Part shown: positions 10,110 through 20,880 of the stretch, piece after piece
How the letters are laid out: each line of letters opens with the position of its first letter
How positions within the stretch are numbered: position 1 is the first letter of the stretch
Source: Platanthera guangdongensis
Taxonomy: Eukaryota; Streptophyta; Magnoliopsida; Asparagales; Orchidaceae
Length of the DNA stretch: 64,000 bases
Direction of reading: 5' to 3'
NCBI GenBank assembly: GCA_039583875.1
Contig: CM077149.1
Span: 26,983,194 to 27,047,193 of the forward strand
Made by a program: the position numbers and the translations under genes
Notes under the pieces: generated by a model
Seen by the model: only the letters and a program-made list of their open reading frames with translations
What the model was told of the DNA's origin: nothing
Databases searched by the model: none

Positions 10110-11421
10110 GATCTTATTGATTTGATACAATGTGTACCACTTCAATAACTATTAAACAATAATCTGAACAACCATTTCTGTAAACTGTATGAGCCTATTT
10201 ATAGGCCTTCTCCATGGTAACCGGCTGGTCCGGTTCATAACTGTCTTCTGACATCTCTGGCAGGTGCTGTAAACCGGGTGGAACGGCAGCTGTCAAGTCA
10301 TCCAGTCAGTTCTTGAAAATCTCTAACTGTCTGAAAGTGTCGAAACTTTCTGTCTTTGAGTGTCGACACTTATAGACCAAGTGTCGACACCAGTTATGTA
10401 AGTGTCGACACAAGTCTACAAGGTGTCGACACAACTCCTTGTGTTGTAGATACTATGTCTCGACACAGTTTCTTATGCATGTGTCGACACTGAAATTGAG
10501 TGTCGACACAAGTACTTGATCTTCTGTAACTTGCTGAATTCTTCTAAGTGTCGACACATCTCCTTAGTGTCGACACAACTTCTTGTGTTGAATCTGTTAA
10601 GTGTCGACACTGCTTCTTGGTGTCGACACATAGTCTTCTATGTTGATACTTGCTGAGTGTCGACATAGCTCCTTGTGTCGACACTTGATTCTTCTGTTGT
10701 GACTTCAGTTGAGTGTCGACACATTTCCTTGTGTCGACACTTGATTCTTCTGTTGAGACTTCAGCTGAGTGTCGACACATTCCATTAGTGTCGACACTTG
10801 TACTTAGAATAATTTGACAATCTTGCTGTTCTTTGCTAAGTGTCGACACTGCTCCATGTGTCGACACTTTCTTCAAGTGTAGAGTCTTCAGCTGAGTGTC
10901 GACACATTGTTCTAGGTGTCGACACTTACTTCATGTGCTGACTCTTCTTGTTGTGTGTTGACACATTGTTCTTGGTGTCGACACTTTAACTTAGTTTCTG
11001 CTGACTTTTGCTGAGTGTCGACACAGCTCCAAGTGTCGACACTTTCTGGTGTAGACACAGCTTCACTGGGTGTCGACACAGCTCCTTGTGTCGACACTTT
11101 CTGTCTGCACTTTTCTTCACTGAGTGTCGACACAGCTCCTTGTGTCGACACTTTCTGTCTGGTGTCGACTTTGCATCCCAGGTGTCGACACAATGACTCC
11201 AAGTGTCGACACTGCTTGTCTTGGTGTCGACACAAGTCTTCTTAAGTGTCGACACTTTCCCTCTAGGTGTCGACACATGAACTTAGAAACTTTTTGCTTC
11301 AGTCCAGTAATTACTTAACCTGCACAAGTAAACTCAACATACATCAAATACATTATGATGTATATCATTGAGTTGGGTGAGGCTTCTTCAAATCAGGTAC
11401 ATTTAACCAATGTACCCAACA
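10110..11421 (-). repeat. Truncated 5' LTR of element A
   Basis: It matches 1567-2873 of the 3' LTR and ends at TGTACCCAACA next to the AATAC duplication. The last ~800 bp of the LTR in element orientation are absent, together with the PBS. At the breakpoint both the LTR and gag carry CTTGATTTGAT-like sequence, suggesting a deletion at microhomology. It keeps the full palindrome array and the TATA box (10195-10204). Confidence 0.88.
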
Positions 11422-11426
11422 AATAC

Positions 11427-11654
11427 TTTGACAAACATATCAGGATCAAGATGTTCGTAGAGGGAGAACTGGTGCTGAAGAAAGTGGATGCTGCGGGGAG
11501 ATCTGCCTCGGCGGGAAAGCTCAACTCGAATTGGGAAGGGCCCTATATTGTCTAGAGGGTCTTGAGAAGAGGAGGTTATCACCTCTAGGATGTGGAGGGT
11601 AGGTCCATGAGCCACACCTGGAGTGGCGATGACTTGAAACACTTCTACCCGTGA
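11427..11654 (+). pseudogene. Tat-type pol C-terminus (element T, continued)
   Basis: The integrase frame of 1-763 resumes exactly after the AATAC duplication: the C-terminal domain includes VLKKVDAAG and LNSNWEGPYIV, then DLKHFYP before the stop at 11652-11654. The NWEGPY motif is typical of gypsy integrase C-termini. One TAG at 11553-11555 interrupts it. Confidence 0.82.
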
Positions 11655-11769
11655 AAAAGAAGAACAAAAATTTTATACTCAAATCAAGTTTATTATAATA
11701 TATTCCTCAAATTACTTCTTGATTTTTTTATTGTGAAATTCTAACGGCAGGAAGATGAGACTATTGCAC

Positions 11770-14700
11770 TACCCCGAGCCTGGCTCGGCCCCAGGTAGAC
11801 CCACTGGGCATGCTCTCATTAGCTGGCAGGTCCGAAGGCTCTCCTATGGGGGTAAGGGACCCCGAGCACGGCTCCGCCCCAGGTAGACCTGCTGCGCATA
11901 CTCTCATTAACTGGCAGGTCTGAAGGCTCGCCTGTGGGGGAGAGGTTTGGTTCTTGGTCCTTGGTTACTTTTGCACTACCTCGAGCCTAGCTCGGACCCA
12001 AGTAGACCCTCTATGTTGGCTCTCATTAGCTGGCAGGTCTGAAGGCTCGCCTGTGTGGGAGAGGTTTGGTTCTTGGTCCTTGGTTACTTTTGCGCTATCC
12101 CGAGCCTAGCTCGGCCCCAGGTAGACCCACTGCGCAGGCTGTAACATCCCATGTTACTTCTAGACCCCTTAACTTAGATTTGGTTAGGCAAGGGGTGGGT
12201 GATAGGAAATTTAGCTAGGTTTGACCCTAGGTAGTGGGTTGTAGCCATGTGGGGCCCACTAAATGGCCAAAGTCAAAACAGGTCAAACTTGCCTAAATAG
12301 GAACCCTAGACACACCATGACACCACCACATTGCCCTAACCATAAAATAATCTAAGTGGACCCTAGGACATGTCATTAGGTCAAGCCTTTGACCCTAGTT
12401 GACCAAAGTCAACCATAGCCCTAAGTTGGTCAAACCTATACCTATAGGCCCAATTAGCCCAAGTAGGGCACCATATTAACCCAACCCAAGTTGGGTGGTG
12501 CCATTAGACCCATGACCACCAAGTGGGGTCAGCCCACTCATCATGGTTGACCAGGTCAACTCAAAAGTCAACTTAGTCAACATAATTGACCTAAAGAAGA
12601 AAATGAGGGCTAAGTCCACTCTCCTTGGGCCAAGCCCACCAAACTTGGCTCATTATCAGCCCAAGTGGTCAAAGACCACCCCTTCCCCTCTAGTTTTAGA
12701 GTGGGGTCACATGCAAAGGGGAATTTTAGAGAATTCACCTAAAAGAGGAGAGAGAAGGTGGGATTAAGAGGAGGAGGCTACTTGGCCTTGGCTTCTTCTG
12801 CCCCAAAAACGTTGTTGGTCGGCCTCCTCAGTAAATTCCAGCAGAATATTGAGCATGGTGGCCACTTGGCACCATTGGTGATACAACCAAATCCCCAAAC
12901 CGAGCTCACCTTGGAGTTATCTCCACATACAGTCCTCCCAAGACCAAATTACCCCCACCATCAGCTTCTGTGAGTGGAAATGAGTGGACAATGAGTCCTG
13001 GGGCAGAGCTTTTGGTGAAAAAATGAGGTTTTGAGCAGGAGATCGCCAGAGCAGCTCAACCATGGCCAACCGCCGCCGCACTCGCCTCCAAGGCCTAATT
13101 CAGGTCAGTTTCGCTGTCTCTGTACCCGTACTAGCTTTCTAGATCGTCTAGGAGAGACATCGGGATCAATTGAGCCCGATACATTGTGAGGAAAAGGAGA
13201 ATTTTTCGAGCTTTTCTTCTTGCTCGGGTTCGCCGGAGGAACCAACTCCGGCGGCCTCATCGCCGGGAATCGCTAGCCACCACCTCACTAAAGGTGGTGG
13301 CGACATCCGCCGACGGTAGTGGTGGCCCAGCTGGCCGGAAATAGCCAGCAAAAGTGGCCCAGCTAGAATCAATCCCAGCCGTCGGTTGGAGGTAGAAGAC
13401 GACCAGATCCCGTCCATTTTGTGTCAAGATTTGTGCAACCCAATTTTAAATTAAATAAAATAAAAATTATGGTATATATGTAAATATATCACATAATTTC
13501 AGTCATATTGCTTGTCTATGTTACGCCCCTTAGAGGCATTTGTAGATCTGGTGATTAAGATGAAAGTTGTAGCCCTTCCTATTAACGTTAATTTGCCACC
13601 TTAATCCTATAATTTGGTGGAGTATAATGTCTTGTATGGATGTTTTCCTAGGACTGGTCCTTGACTAGGGCAGAATTTCAAATTGATGCCCAAGACAAAC
13701 CATTGACCAAAATGATCCCAAATTTTTAATGCATGCATTATTAGGGCATATCTAGCCCCTGCCAAAAATTGAGAATTTATGGGGAAACGTTTTCCATAGT
13801 TTTATTCATAATACACAAAAGTAAATAAATGAAATAATTGGAGTCATATGACTCTAAATGGCCCCAAAATTTGGTGACATGTCCTTGGGGACTACACATA
13901 TGCATGGTATAAATTTCAGAATATTTGGACCAATGCATGTTGGGTAAACGCACTTGCATGTGTTGGTTATGCATAGGCTTGGAGTGCAAATATCCAATTT
14001 TGAAATATTCTGTATTAGGCATATTTGGGACATCCAAAAATCTTGGAATTTATTTCAAAGACTCACTAGGTAAAAGTATACCACACATTGTAATAATGGG
14101 ATTTTTGAAAGCAAAAATCCCATTATTTGGAATTTTTGAAATAATAGGACTTTTGAAAAATAAATGTGAAAATAGGCTCATCATTGAGATAAAATCCCCA
14201 ATTTTTGTCAAGGTCAATATAATGTTAGGTTTAACTCATGAAAAGTTTTATGTCTCTGTTTGAAGAAAGTTGGTAGGATTTATGTGGAAAGTACTTTTTA
14301 CCCTCATTATACTTAATTAGAAAATTGAGAAAAATACTCAGTAGAAAATTTTGGAAAATTTCTTGGTGATATATCTGAGTATGAATAACCTTGTATAATT
14401 TTCTCAGCATTTTTGGATGACTCGGTAATTTTTAAAACCTCATAGTGGCATTTTGGTAATATAATTAGAAATGAAATTTTGTAGCCCTTATTACACTTCA
14501 TATTTTTGTACTCATTGTGGACTGTGTACTCTTTCATTCATATATATATGATTTGTACTGTGACTGTGGAATAGCTGTGTTGTACTCTGATATGTATTAC
14601 TTCTATTTCTTATTTTGGCTAAGCAGGTTATGATCGTACTAGCTGGCAGAATCGGCGTGTTGCGGTGTCGACTAACCCGTGTGTTAGTGCCACCATAAGA

Positions 14701-15920
14701 CGGCGGTTCTGGGCATAAGACCGGGAGCCTCCTTGGTAAGGGGAGGGGTCTTACACATGCTGTCATTAGCTGGTAGGTCTGAAGGCTCTCCTGTGGGGGA
14801 GAGGTTTGGTTCTTGGTCCATGGTTAATTTTGCACCACCCTGAGCATGGATCAGCCCCAGGTAGACCCACTGCGCAGGCTTTCATTAGCTGCGAGGTCTG
14901 AAGGCTCTCTTATGGGAGGAGAGGTTTGGTTCTTGGTCCTTCGTTACTTTTGCACTACCAAGAGTCTGACTCGGCCCCAGGTAGACCCGCTGCGCAGGCT
15001 CTCAATAGTTGGCAGGTCCAAAGGGTCGCTTGTGGGGGAGAGGTTTGGTTCTTGGTTATTGGAGACTTGCACTACCCCGAGCCTGGCTCGGCCCCAGGTA
15101 GACTCGTTGCGCAGGCTCTCATTAGCTGGCAGGTCCAAAGGCTCTCCTATGGGGTTAGGGGACCCCGAGCACGGCTCGGCCCCAGGTAGACCCGCTGTGC
15201 AGGCTCTCATTAGCTGGCAGGTCTGAAGGCTCGCCTGTGGGGGAGATGTTTGGTTTTTGGTTAATAGAGACTTGCACTACCCCGAGCCTGGCTCAGCCCC
15301 AGGTATACCCGCTGCGCAGGCTCTCATTAGCTGGCAGGTCTGAAGGCTCGCCTGTGTGGGTAAGGGATCCCGAGCACGGCTCGGCCCCAAGTAGACTAGC
15401 TGTGTAGGCTGGCATTAGCTGGCAGGTCCAAAGTCTCGCCTGTGGGGGAGATGTTTGGTTCTTGGTTCTTGGAGACTTGCACTACCCCGAGCCTGGCTCG
15501 GCCCCAGGTAGACCTGCTGTGTACACTCTCATTAGCTGGCAAGTCCGAATGCTCACCTGTGGGGGTAAGGGAACCCGAGTGCGGCACGACCCCCGGTAGA
15601 TCCGCTGCACAGTCTCTCATTTGTTGGCAGGTCTGAAGGCTCACCTGTGGGGGAGAGGTTTGGTTCTTGGTCCTTGGTTACTTTTGCACTATCCCAAGCC
15701 TGGCTCGGCCCCAGGTAGACCCGCTGCACAGGCTCTCATTAGCTGGCAGGTTTGAAGGCTCGTCTGTGGGGGAGATGTTTGGTTCTTGGTTCTTAAAGAC
15801 TTGCACTACCCCGAGCGCGGCTCAGCCCCAAGTAGACCCGTTATGCAGGCTCTCATTAGTTGGCAGGTCCGAAGGCTCACCTGTCTAGGAGAGGATTGGT
15901 TCTTGAAGGACTGGTTCTTG
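11770..15920. repeat. 88/~118-bp tandem repeat array in the 3' region of T
   Basis: Imperfect direct repeats share the core AGCTGGCAGGTC(C/T)GAAGGCTC and the phrase GAGCCTGGCTCGGCCCCAGGTAGAC. Two unit lengths mix: about 88 bp (with GTAAGGGACCCCGAGCACGG) and about 116-120 bp (with GAGAGGTTTGGTTCTTGG). Core starts fall near 11821, 11909, 12029, 14769, 14888, 15007, 15123, 15212, 15328, 15416, 15533, 15621, 15741 and 15858. The array follows the pol stop of T, where Tat-lineage elements are known to carry variable 3' tandem repeats. Solo LTR S splits it. ORFs within it are repeat translations. Confidence 0.9.
12140..14755 (+). mobile_element. Ty3/gypsy solo LTR S
   Basis: A 2616-bp block starting TGTAACATCCC and ending GGGTCTTACA interrupts the tandem array, with flanks CAGGC (12135-12139) and CATGC (14756-14760), a 5-bp duplication with one mismatch. 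The ends and the CATAAGACCGGG..GGTAAGGGG tail resemble the long LTRs of Tekay/Del chromoviruses. No PBS, polypurine tract or coding domain lies inside, so it is a solo LTR left by recombination. Orientation follows from the tail resembling LTR 3' ends. Confidence 0.78.
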
Positions 15921-16518
15921 GTTCTTGGAATCCTAAGGGACATCCTACTTAAACTCACGAAAAACAAATTATGAGAGGCAAAGGATGGAGCAAGGCGAGT
16001 GGAGGCACTCCCAGCAGTCAACCTCGGGAACGGTCTCGCCCCTGGCGAGTGGGCACTCGCGCGAGACAGAAGACTCGACCTAATGATAGGGGGACAGTTA
16101 TATCACTAAGAGTCGCTCGCGCAGGGAGTACTCCAAGGAGAGGTGAGAAGGTTAGGTTAGTTAGTTTAAAAAGTAAAAAGAGTGAAGAGACGACTCACGC
16201 TCCAGAAAAAGTCAACTCTCCAACGAAGCGGCGATATAAGACAGAGCACCATCTTGTAAGCGTGAGCGCATCAAACGGTCATCTCGCAGTAAACAAAACA
16301 AGGCAAAGAGAAAAGAGAAAAAGTTAGGCGGTGAGACGGGTGGGTAGCGTCATCTCGTAAACAAAAGCAAACCAATAGTTCGTTTCGCAAAATGAAAAAT
16401 AAAGTAACTTGACAAGTATACATTGGATCAATATCAGCAAGTGTATTATGAAGAAGAATCCTCGCAGCAAAAAAAAGGGAGGGCAGAGAGAGGGATTCTT
16501 GATCTTGAAGGTAGCACG
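15921..16518. other. Non-coding stretch of element T
   Basis: No protein domain, RNA gene or terminal repeat is recognisable. The stretch is rich in the words GCGAG and CTCGC, a bias continuing to about 20.4 kb and marking it as part of the same element. Confidence 0.4.
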
Positions 16519-18480
16519 TCATTCCTCCTCGCTAGAAGAAGAATCCTCGCTCTCCTCACCATAAAGCAGGGGGACCAGATCATGAACGAACACCGTCTCG
16601 GAGTCGTCCTTCAAGACCCCCAACTCCTTCATCATTTTAAGGACCAGCTTTGCCGTGCTGATGCTGGCGTCTCGATATTGCTCCTTGACTTCATTAAAAG
16701 AGCAATGAGGCGGAGGCTCCGGGAAGGGTTCGCTGCGAGACGACAACGCGGTGTTGTCCTGAAGGCGAGTGGTTTGGTCTTTTAAATCCTTAACCTCCTC
16801 CACCAGGGCCGCCACGTACGAGTGCATCCACTCCGCTGCCTCGGCATCCTGCGAGATGCCTAATCATTAGCAAGGAACGTTTGAAGGAGAATATTCCAAG
16901 GATAAGTCTAAGGCTTACCATGCCGCCCTGGGCTTTGCGAGAAGGGTCTCGGCGACAGATAACCTCTTTGCAAGGTCTTCTGATCTCTCTCGCTCCGTCG
17001 CCAGACTCGTCTCGCTGTCCTTCAATTTTTTTGATGTAAATTCGGCGACGCGAGGAGCGGTGCGAGAACTCCAAAGCACGCATTTGGGCGTGGGAGGACA
17101 TCAGGACAAGATATCGCGTGGACTCGCTCTCGGGGGAGACTACATCGAGACCGCCGTCGAGACTGTGCCCCACGGCAAAAGCATGGCTGGTGGGAAGCTC
17201 CTTCTCCTTCCAAGGTGGAATGATGGTGGAAATGGACACGCGATTGACATCCCTGCCCCACATCAGAACAGGGTCATCGGTGGTGTCTTAGACCACGGGG
17301 CCCAGGTTGAAGTTCATATAAGAAGAGGGGGAGGGACGACTGGAGGAAGCGGCTTCGCGAGAAGTGGTGGAAGCCGGTTGATTGGAGGTGGCGGCAGGCT
17401 GGTCAGGAAAAGCCGTCTCGCGAGAAGGCGAGACAGCCTGAATGGGAGGCGAGCGGGGCGATTGGGGCCCCTCTACAGAGATGGGGCTCAAGGACCCCGA
17501 CATCTCTTTCTTCTCCTTCGGGGCTTTCTTTTCTTTGGAGATGACCACAGCTTTTCTCATCTTCTTCTTCTTGGGAGGGCTGGGGCGAGAGGGGGCGCTG
17601 TCGTCTGCAGACCTCTTCGAAGGGGCAGGCACCAGAGACCCACTCATTGCCTCAGCCACCGCGCGAACGAGACTGAGGCCCTTAGAAGGATGGATATTGC
17701 TCTTATACGGGGGATGGACTGGTACAACTCACTCCCCTAAAAATAAGCAAGTGATGAGATGACAAGACGAGGAAATAACCAAACACAAGACTAGGTAGCG
17801 AGAGTACCTTCGTCGGGGAGCACTGGAGGCAGCGAGTCGAGGCCTCGCCGCAAGAAGTTGACTTCAAAATTTTTGCCGACGAAGAAGTCGTACAGCACCA
17901 TCTTTCGGCCGCCCACCTGCGAGCTCGCGTAAAAGCTCTCGGGGGGTGACACCTGCGTGAGCGGGATGCCCACAAAGTCGCCGCGAATTAACACAAACCG
18001 AGTGAGCCAATGATTATTCTTATTTGGCGTCTCGCACACCTTCAGCCCCTGCCCAGTGAAATAAGAGATGACATCAGCGTTGGCGTGGTAGATGAAAAGC
18101 TTGCCGAAAACCGTCAAGCTGAACTCGATTCGATCCCGGCGCATATAGTAGGTGAAAACAATTAACACCGAACTTACGTTCGGGTTAAACTGCGCCGGGA
18201 CGACGCCGAAGTACTTGAAGACTTGCATTACCTCTGGCCAGAGAGGCACTCTCAACCCCGCCTCAAATTGCGAGACGGGGAAGGAGAGCTCTCCCGTGTA
18301 GTATGTATTGATTGCCTCGCCGACCTTGGGGGGCCGCAATTCGAGCCCGTCCCCAAGATACTCACGAACAAAGTCGCGGTAATCTTCTTTAGAAAGCCTG
18401 CCGAGCGGGAAGTCGTGGTCAGTGAACCGCTTCCCGCAGCAGCTATGCCCCTCGCCATACTCCACTTTCTTCTTCCCCAT
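16519..18480 (-). pseudogene. Antisense spliced gene, gypsy-type transposon (PF04195-like) protein
   Basis: On the strand opposite T's pol, exon 1 runs from the ATG at 18480 (MGKKKVEYGEG) to 17808 and encodes a domain like the plant 'putative gypsy type transposon' family (LFIYHANADVISYFTGQ, VPLWPEVMQVFKYFG). The donor GAAG^GTACTC at 17808/17807 and acceptor TACCAG^TCC at 17719/17718 define an 89-bp intron across which the frame continues into a Ser/Pro/Lys-rich region. A second intron is plausible from GCATG^GTAAG (16919/16918) to CTCGCAG^GATG (16849/16848). The final exon ends in an acidic Ser/Glu tail. A TAA at 17290-17288 and a frame change near an A-run at ~17034-17041 disrupt it. An upstream GTG start at 18615 is possible but weaker. 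Confidence 0.65.
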
Positions 18481-18663
18481 GTTTGGCGAGACAGATGTAG
18501 GCGAGACGGTTGGAGAAAAGAAGTGAGGAAAGAGAATTTGCGAGACGGCCCGGGGAGGGAAAAAGCAAGAGGGAGTGGCGAAACGGATGGAGCGAGGGGG
18601 CAAGAGCTTCGACACGTTAGAGGCAAGAAAATCGTAGATATCCTTCTAATCCGGGGCCGGGGT

Positions 18664-18673
18664 ATTTATAGCA
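18664..18673 (-). promoter_or_regulatory. TATA box of the antisense gene in T
   Basis: The minus strand reads GCTATAAATACC about 185 bp before the ATG at 18480. This is a normal plant TATA distance if there is a 5' leader of about 150 bases. It supports antisense transcription from its own promoter. Confidence 0.5.
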
Positions 18674-19024
18674 GATATGGACAAACATGAAATGGGCGGG
18701 AAAGAAAGTTATGCAGTAAGGGGAAGAGTCTGCCGATGGTTCACTCTCTCTCTCCTAAATCTCGATTTGCGCGACTCATCACAAACTTCCTCAGCAAGGC
18801 AGAATAAATAAATAAAAAAGAGACATTAAGGAAATTAAGAGATTAAGAAATTAATCCAGCCACAAAAATTTAAAGATGTTCCATCTCGCGTAATGCTGGC
18901 ACTCTGTTCTCAAACTCTAGGTTATTTGCGAGACGAAGACATAATATATTATAAAGTTATTACATCACTTAAGAGGAAAAGAAGAAAAGGGCAAGACGGA
19001 CGACCTTTAATACTTAAACCATTT
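18674..19024. other. Non-coding spacer in T
   Basis: AT-rich sequence between the two antisense units. I see no gene or repeat in it. Confidence 0.4.
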
Positions 19025-20058
19025 CTAGCGGCCACCGCGAGCTCCCGAGCAAGGGGGCCTATTTTGTGAGTGGAAGGCGTGAACGTCGTCAATCCCACGA
19101 TGAGCGAGACGAATCTGCATGTCGATCTCACTGATGATGTCCTGAGGGTCGGTCTCATCGACATCTATCTCGGCACCAACCTCGGACGATAAGCGAGTGC
19201 ACTCGTTCTCCAGCCATATGATGTGCCTATCCGCCGCCATCTTGTCCCGCGCCAGCGAATGGATGATACGCGCGTGCTTCCTGAACAAGTCGGCCGTCTT
19301 GCGCTTCATCTCCACCGGGTCTGTAGGGTCGCCCAGGTAGTCTTCAATCCCATCTATGGGAGGAGGAGGAGAGATGGCGAGTCGCCTAAAGAGTTCCTTA
19401 GAGGGCGAGTCGGCCTGGGCACCTACGCAAGGAGTGGAGGGGTAGGGTGAGAGAGGCTCTCGCAGGAGTGTGTGGGAGTAGCGAGTGGGACAGAGAAGCG
19501 AGAGGGAAGGTTTTTTACTAGGATGACGGGAGGTCCCGGCTGCCTGGGAAGGGTCGTCCCTCCTCTCGCTGGGAGGAGTAGATGGAGGAGCGGAATGTTT
19601 TGCGAGTCAGAATCTTCGCGGCAGACTACGGTGTCGTCTCGCGGACTTTCCTATTACGGTAGAGCTCTGGGGGCTCCCTGAAGAAACAAATAATAAAAAG
19701 GCAGATACAGATATTGAAGGAGTAACAGAAACAAAAGCGAGAGCTCACCTCCTTCTATCTAGAGATGCGGGCGGAGGAGTGGGGCAGGTTTCCAGGACTA
19801 CGTGAGACGTCTCCTCGGTAGTGGAGGAGGGGCCACCTATCTTTACCCTCTTCAGGCGAGACAGAGAGGACGGTAATTTGGGTAGAGGCGAACTAAAGTT
19901 GTGGTAAAAGCGGCCACATTGGCCTTGTTATGTTTACGCACCATTGCATGGCCCTTGCGAAAACTCTGGCTATGAGGCATGGTTGCGGTAGAGTCAAGGA
20001 AGGAGGAAGTTTGACAAAGGGGCATCCTCCATTCGGGGTAGGAACCCAATATTTATAG
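19025..20058 (-). pseudogene. Second antisense gene-like unit of T
   Basis: A TATA-like CCTATAAATATT lies at 20058-20047, about 70 bp before an ATG at 19980 opening a 42-residue frame. A possible donor GGAG^GTGAGC (near 19749) and acceptor TTTCTTCAG^GG (near 19680) bracket a short intron. A further open stretch, ending at 19025, contains DYLGDPTDPVEMKRK and a coiled-coil-like helix with acidic residues. I do not recognise the protein. The layout mirrors the antisense gene downstream, and the two could belong together or be separate genes. Frames are not continuous by eye, so it is probably decayed. Confidence 0.4.
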
Positions 20059-20399
20059 GCTTCGGTGGAGGGCCGCACCAAAGATTCCCTCATAAGTACG
20101 CCTCTAACACGCTTTAATGACACGACCCTTGGTTGGACTTTCTTTCTGAGCTTTAAACAACCTCGAAAAGAGCGGGGATTGTATACAACCTCGGGCTCGC
20201 GAGAGGCCCTCAAGGTGCGAAAGGCAGAAGCTGGCGAGAGGTACTGGATAGGAGAGTGGGACCACATGGTCCACACACAGGAGGTGAGACGAGAGGTTTT
20301 CGCAGAGGGCGGGACACCCTTTTGGGGTGCGAGTAGGCTCTTAACGGCGAGAGGACCCCATGGCAAAGGATGCCTGTGAGACGGCCAGGAGGGCTCGTC

Positions 20400-20861
20400 T
20401 CGCCGCCAGGTGCTTCCCTACTCTCCATATAGAGAGAGGGCCGTTTTGACAATTATATACCCATGGGGGATTTTACTCTTCTACACCAAATAATTTTTAC
20501 CCTTTTGCACTTAGTGGTCTGCATATATCTCCTCAGAATAGTGGAGTTTGGATGTGGGCAGACCCAACCAAGGGTACTTTGGTATTTTCAGGTCAGTTCA
20601 GTGTGGTTATTTACAGATCCAACTCAGAAAACTATAAATAGGCCCATAGTAGTTCTTCAGAAATAACTTTTTTCCATGGGATTTTAAGAGTTTTCCTGTG
20701 CTTTCTGAGGAGCTCCAAGCCCAGCTTTTGGCTTTGTAGGGGATGCACTTAGAGATCTTTCGGGTAAGCGGTGGGACCTCCCTACTGGGGCTCTGGGTCA
20801 GTTCCTAGTCCTTTACAATTAGTCGGAGGGCAGAGCTTGGGGCGAGTAGGTGTTGGTTACA
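20400..20861 (+). repeat. Probable gypsy LTR 3' portion ending the T region
   Basis: It contains ACTATAAATAGG (20631-20642), a GGTAAGCGG..GGGACCTCC stretch like the tails of other gypsy LTRs here, and ends GTTGGTTACA at 20861. The left boundary is not visible. It may be the 3' LTR of T or an unrelated LTR. Confidence 0.35.
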
Positions 20862-20880
20862 CCCCTGAATTTCGAACTTT

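Larger units (their letters stand above)
764..11421 (-). mobile_element. SIRE/Maximus-type Ty1/copia element A
   Basis: The element starts TGAAAGAAATAG and ends TGTACCCAACA, with direct repeats AATAC at 759-763 and 11422-11426. It sits inside the integrase frame of element T, which confirms the boundaries. On the minus strand the order is truncated 5' LTR, gag tail, pol, 3' ORF, polypurine tract, 3' LTR. The 5' LTR is joined directly to gag, so the PBS, LTR 3' end and most of gag are missing. The palindrome arrays of the two LTRs are nearly identical by eye, suggesting a relatively young insertion. It cannot be autonomous. Confidence 0.92.

Noticed and set aside
12543..14263. ORFs within solo LTR S
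   Set aside because: No domain recognised and the whole block has LTR ends and a target duplication.
14846..15888. Several 70-126-residue ORFs on both strands
   Set aside because: They follow the tandem repeat period and are repeat translations.
20851..20880. TGTTGGTTACACCCC as the start of the LTR whose remainder is H (38410-39822), split by B
   Set aside because: The flanks of B do not give a matching duplication, and the sequence also fits the end of a gypsy LTR (GTTGGTTACA); left unresolved.
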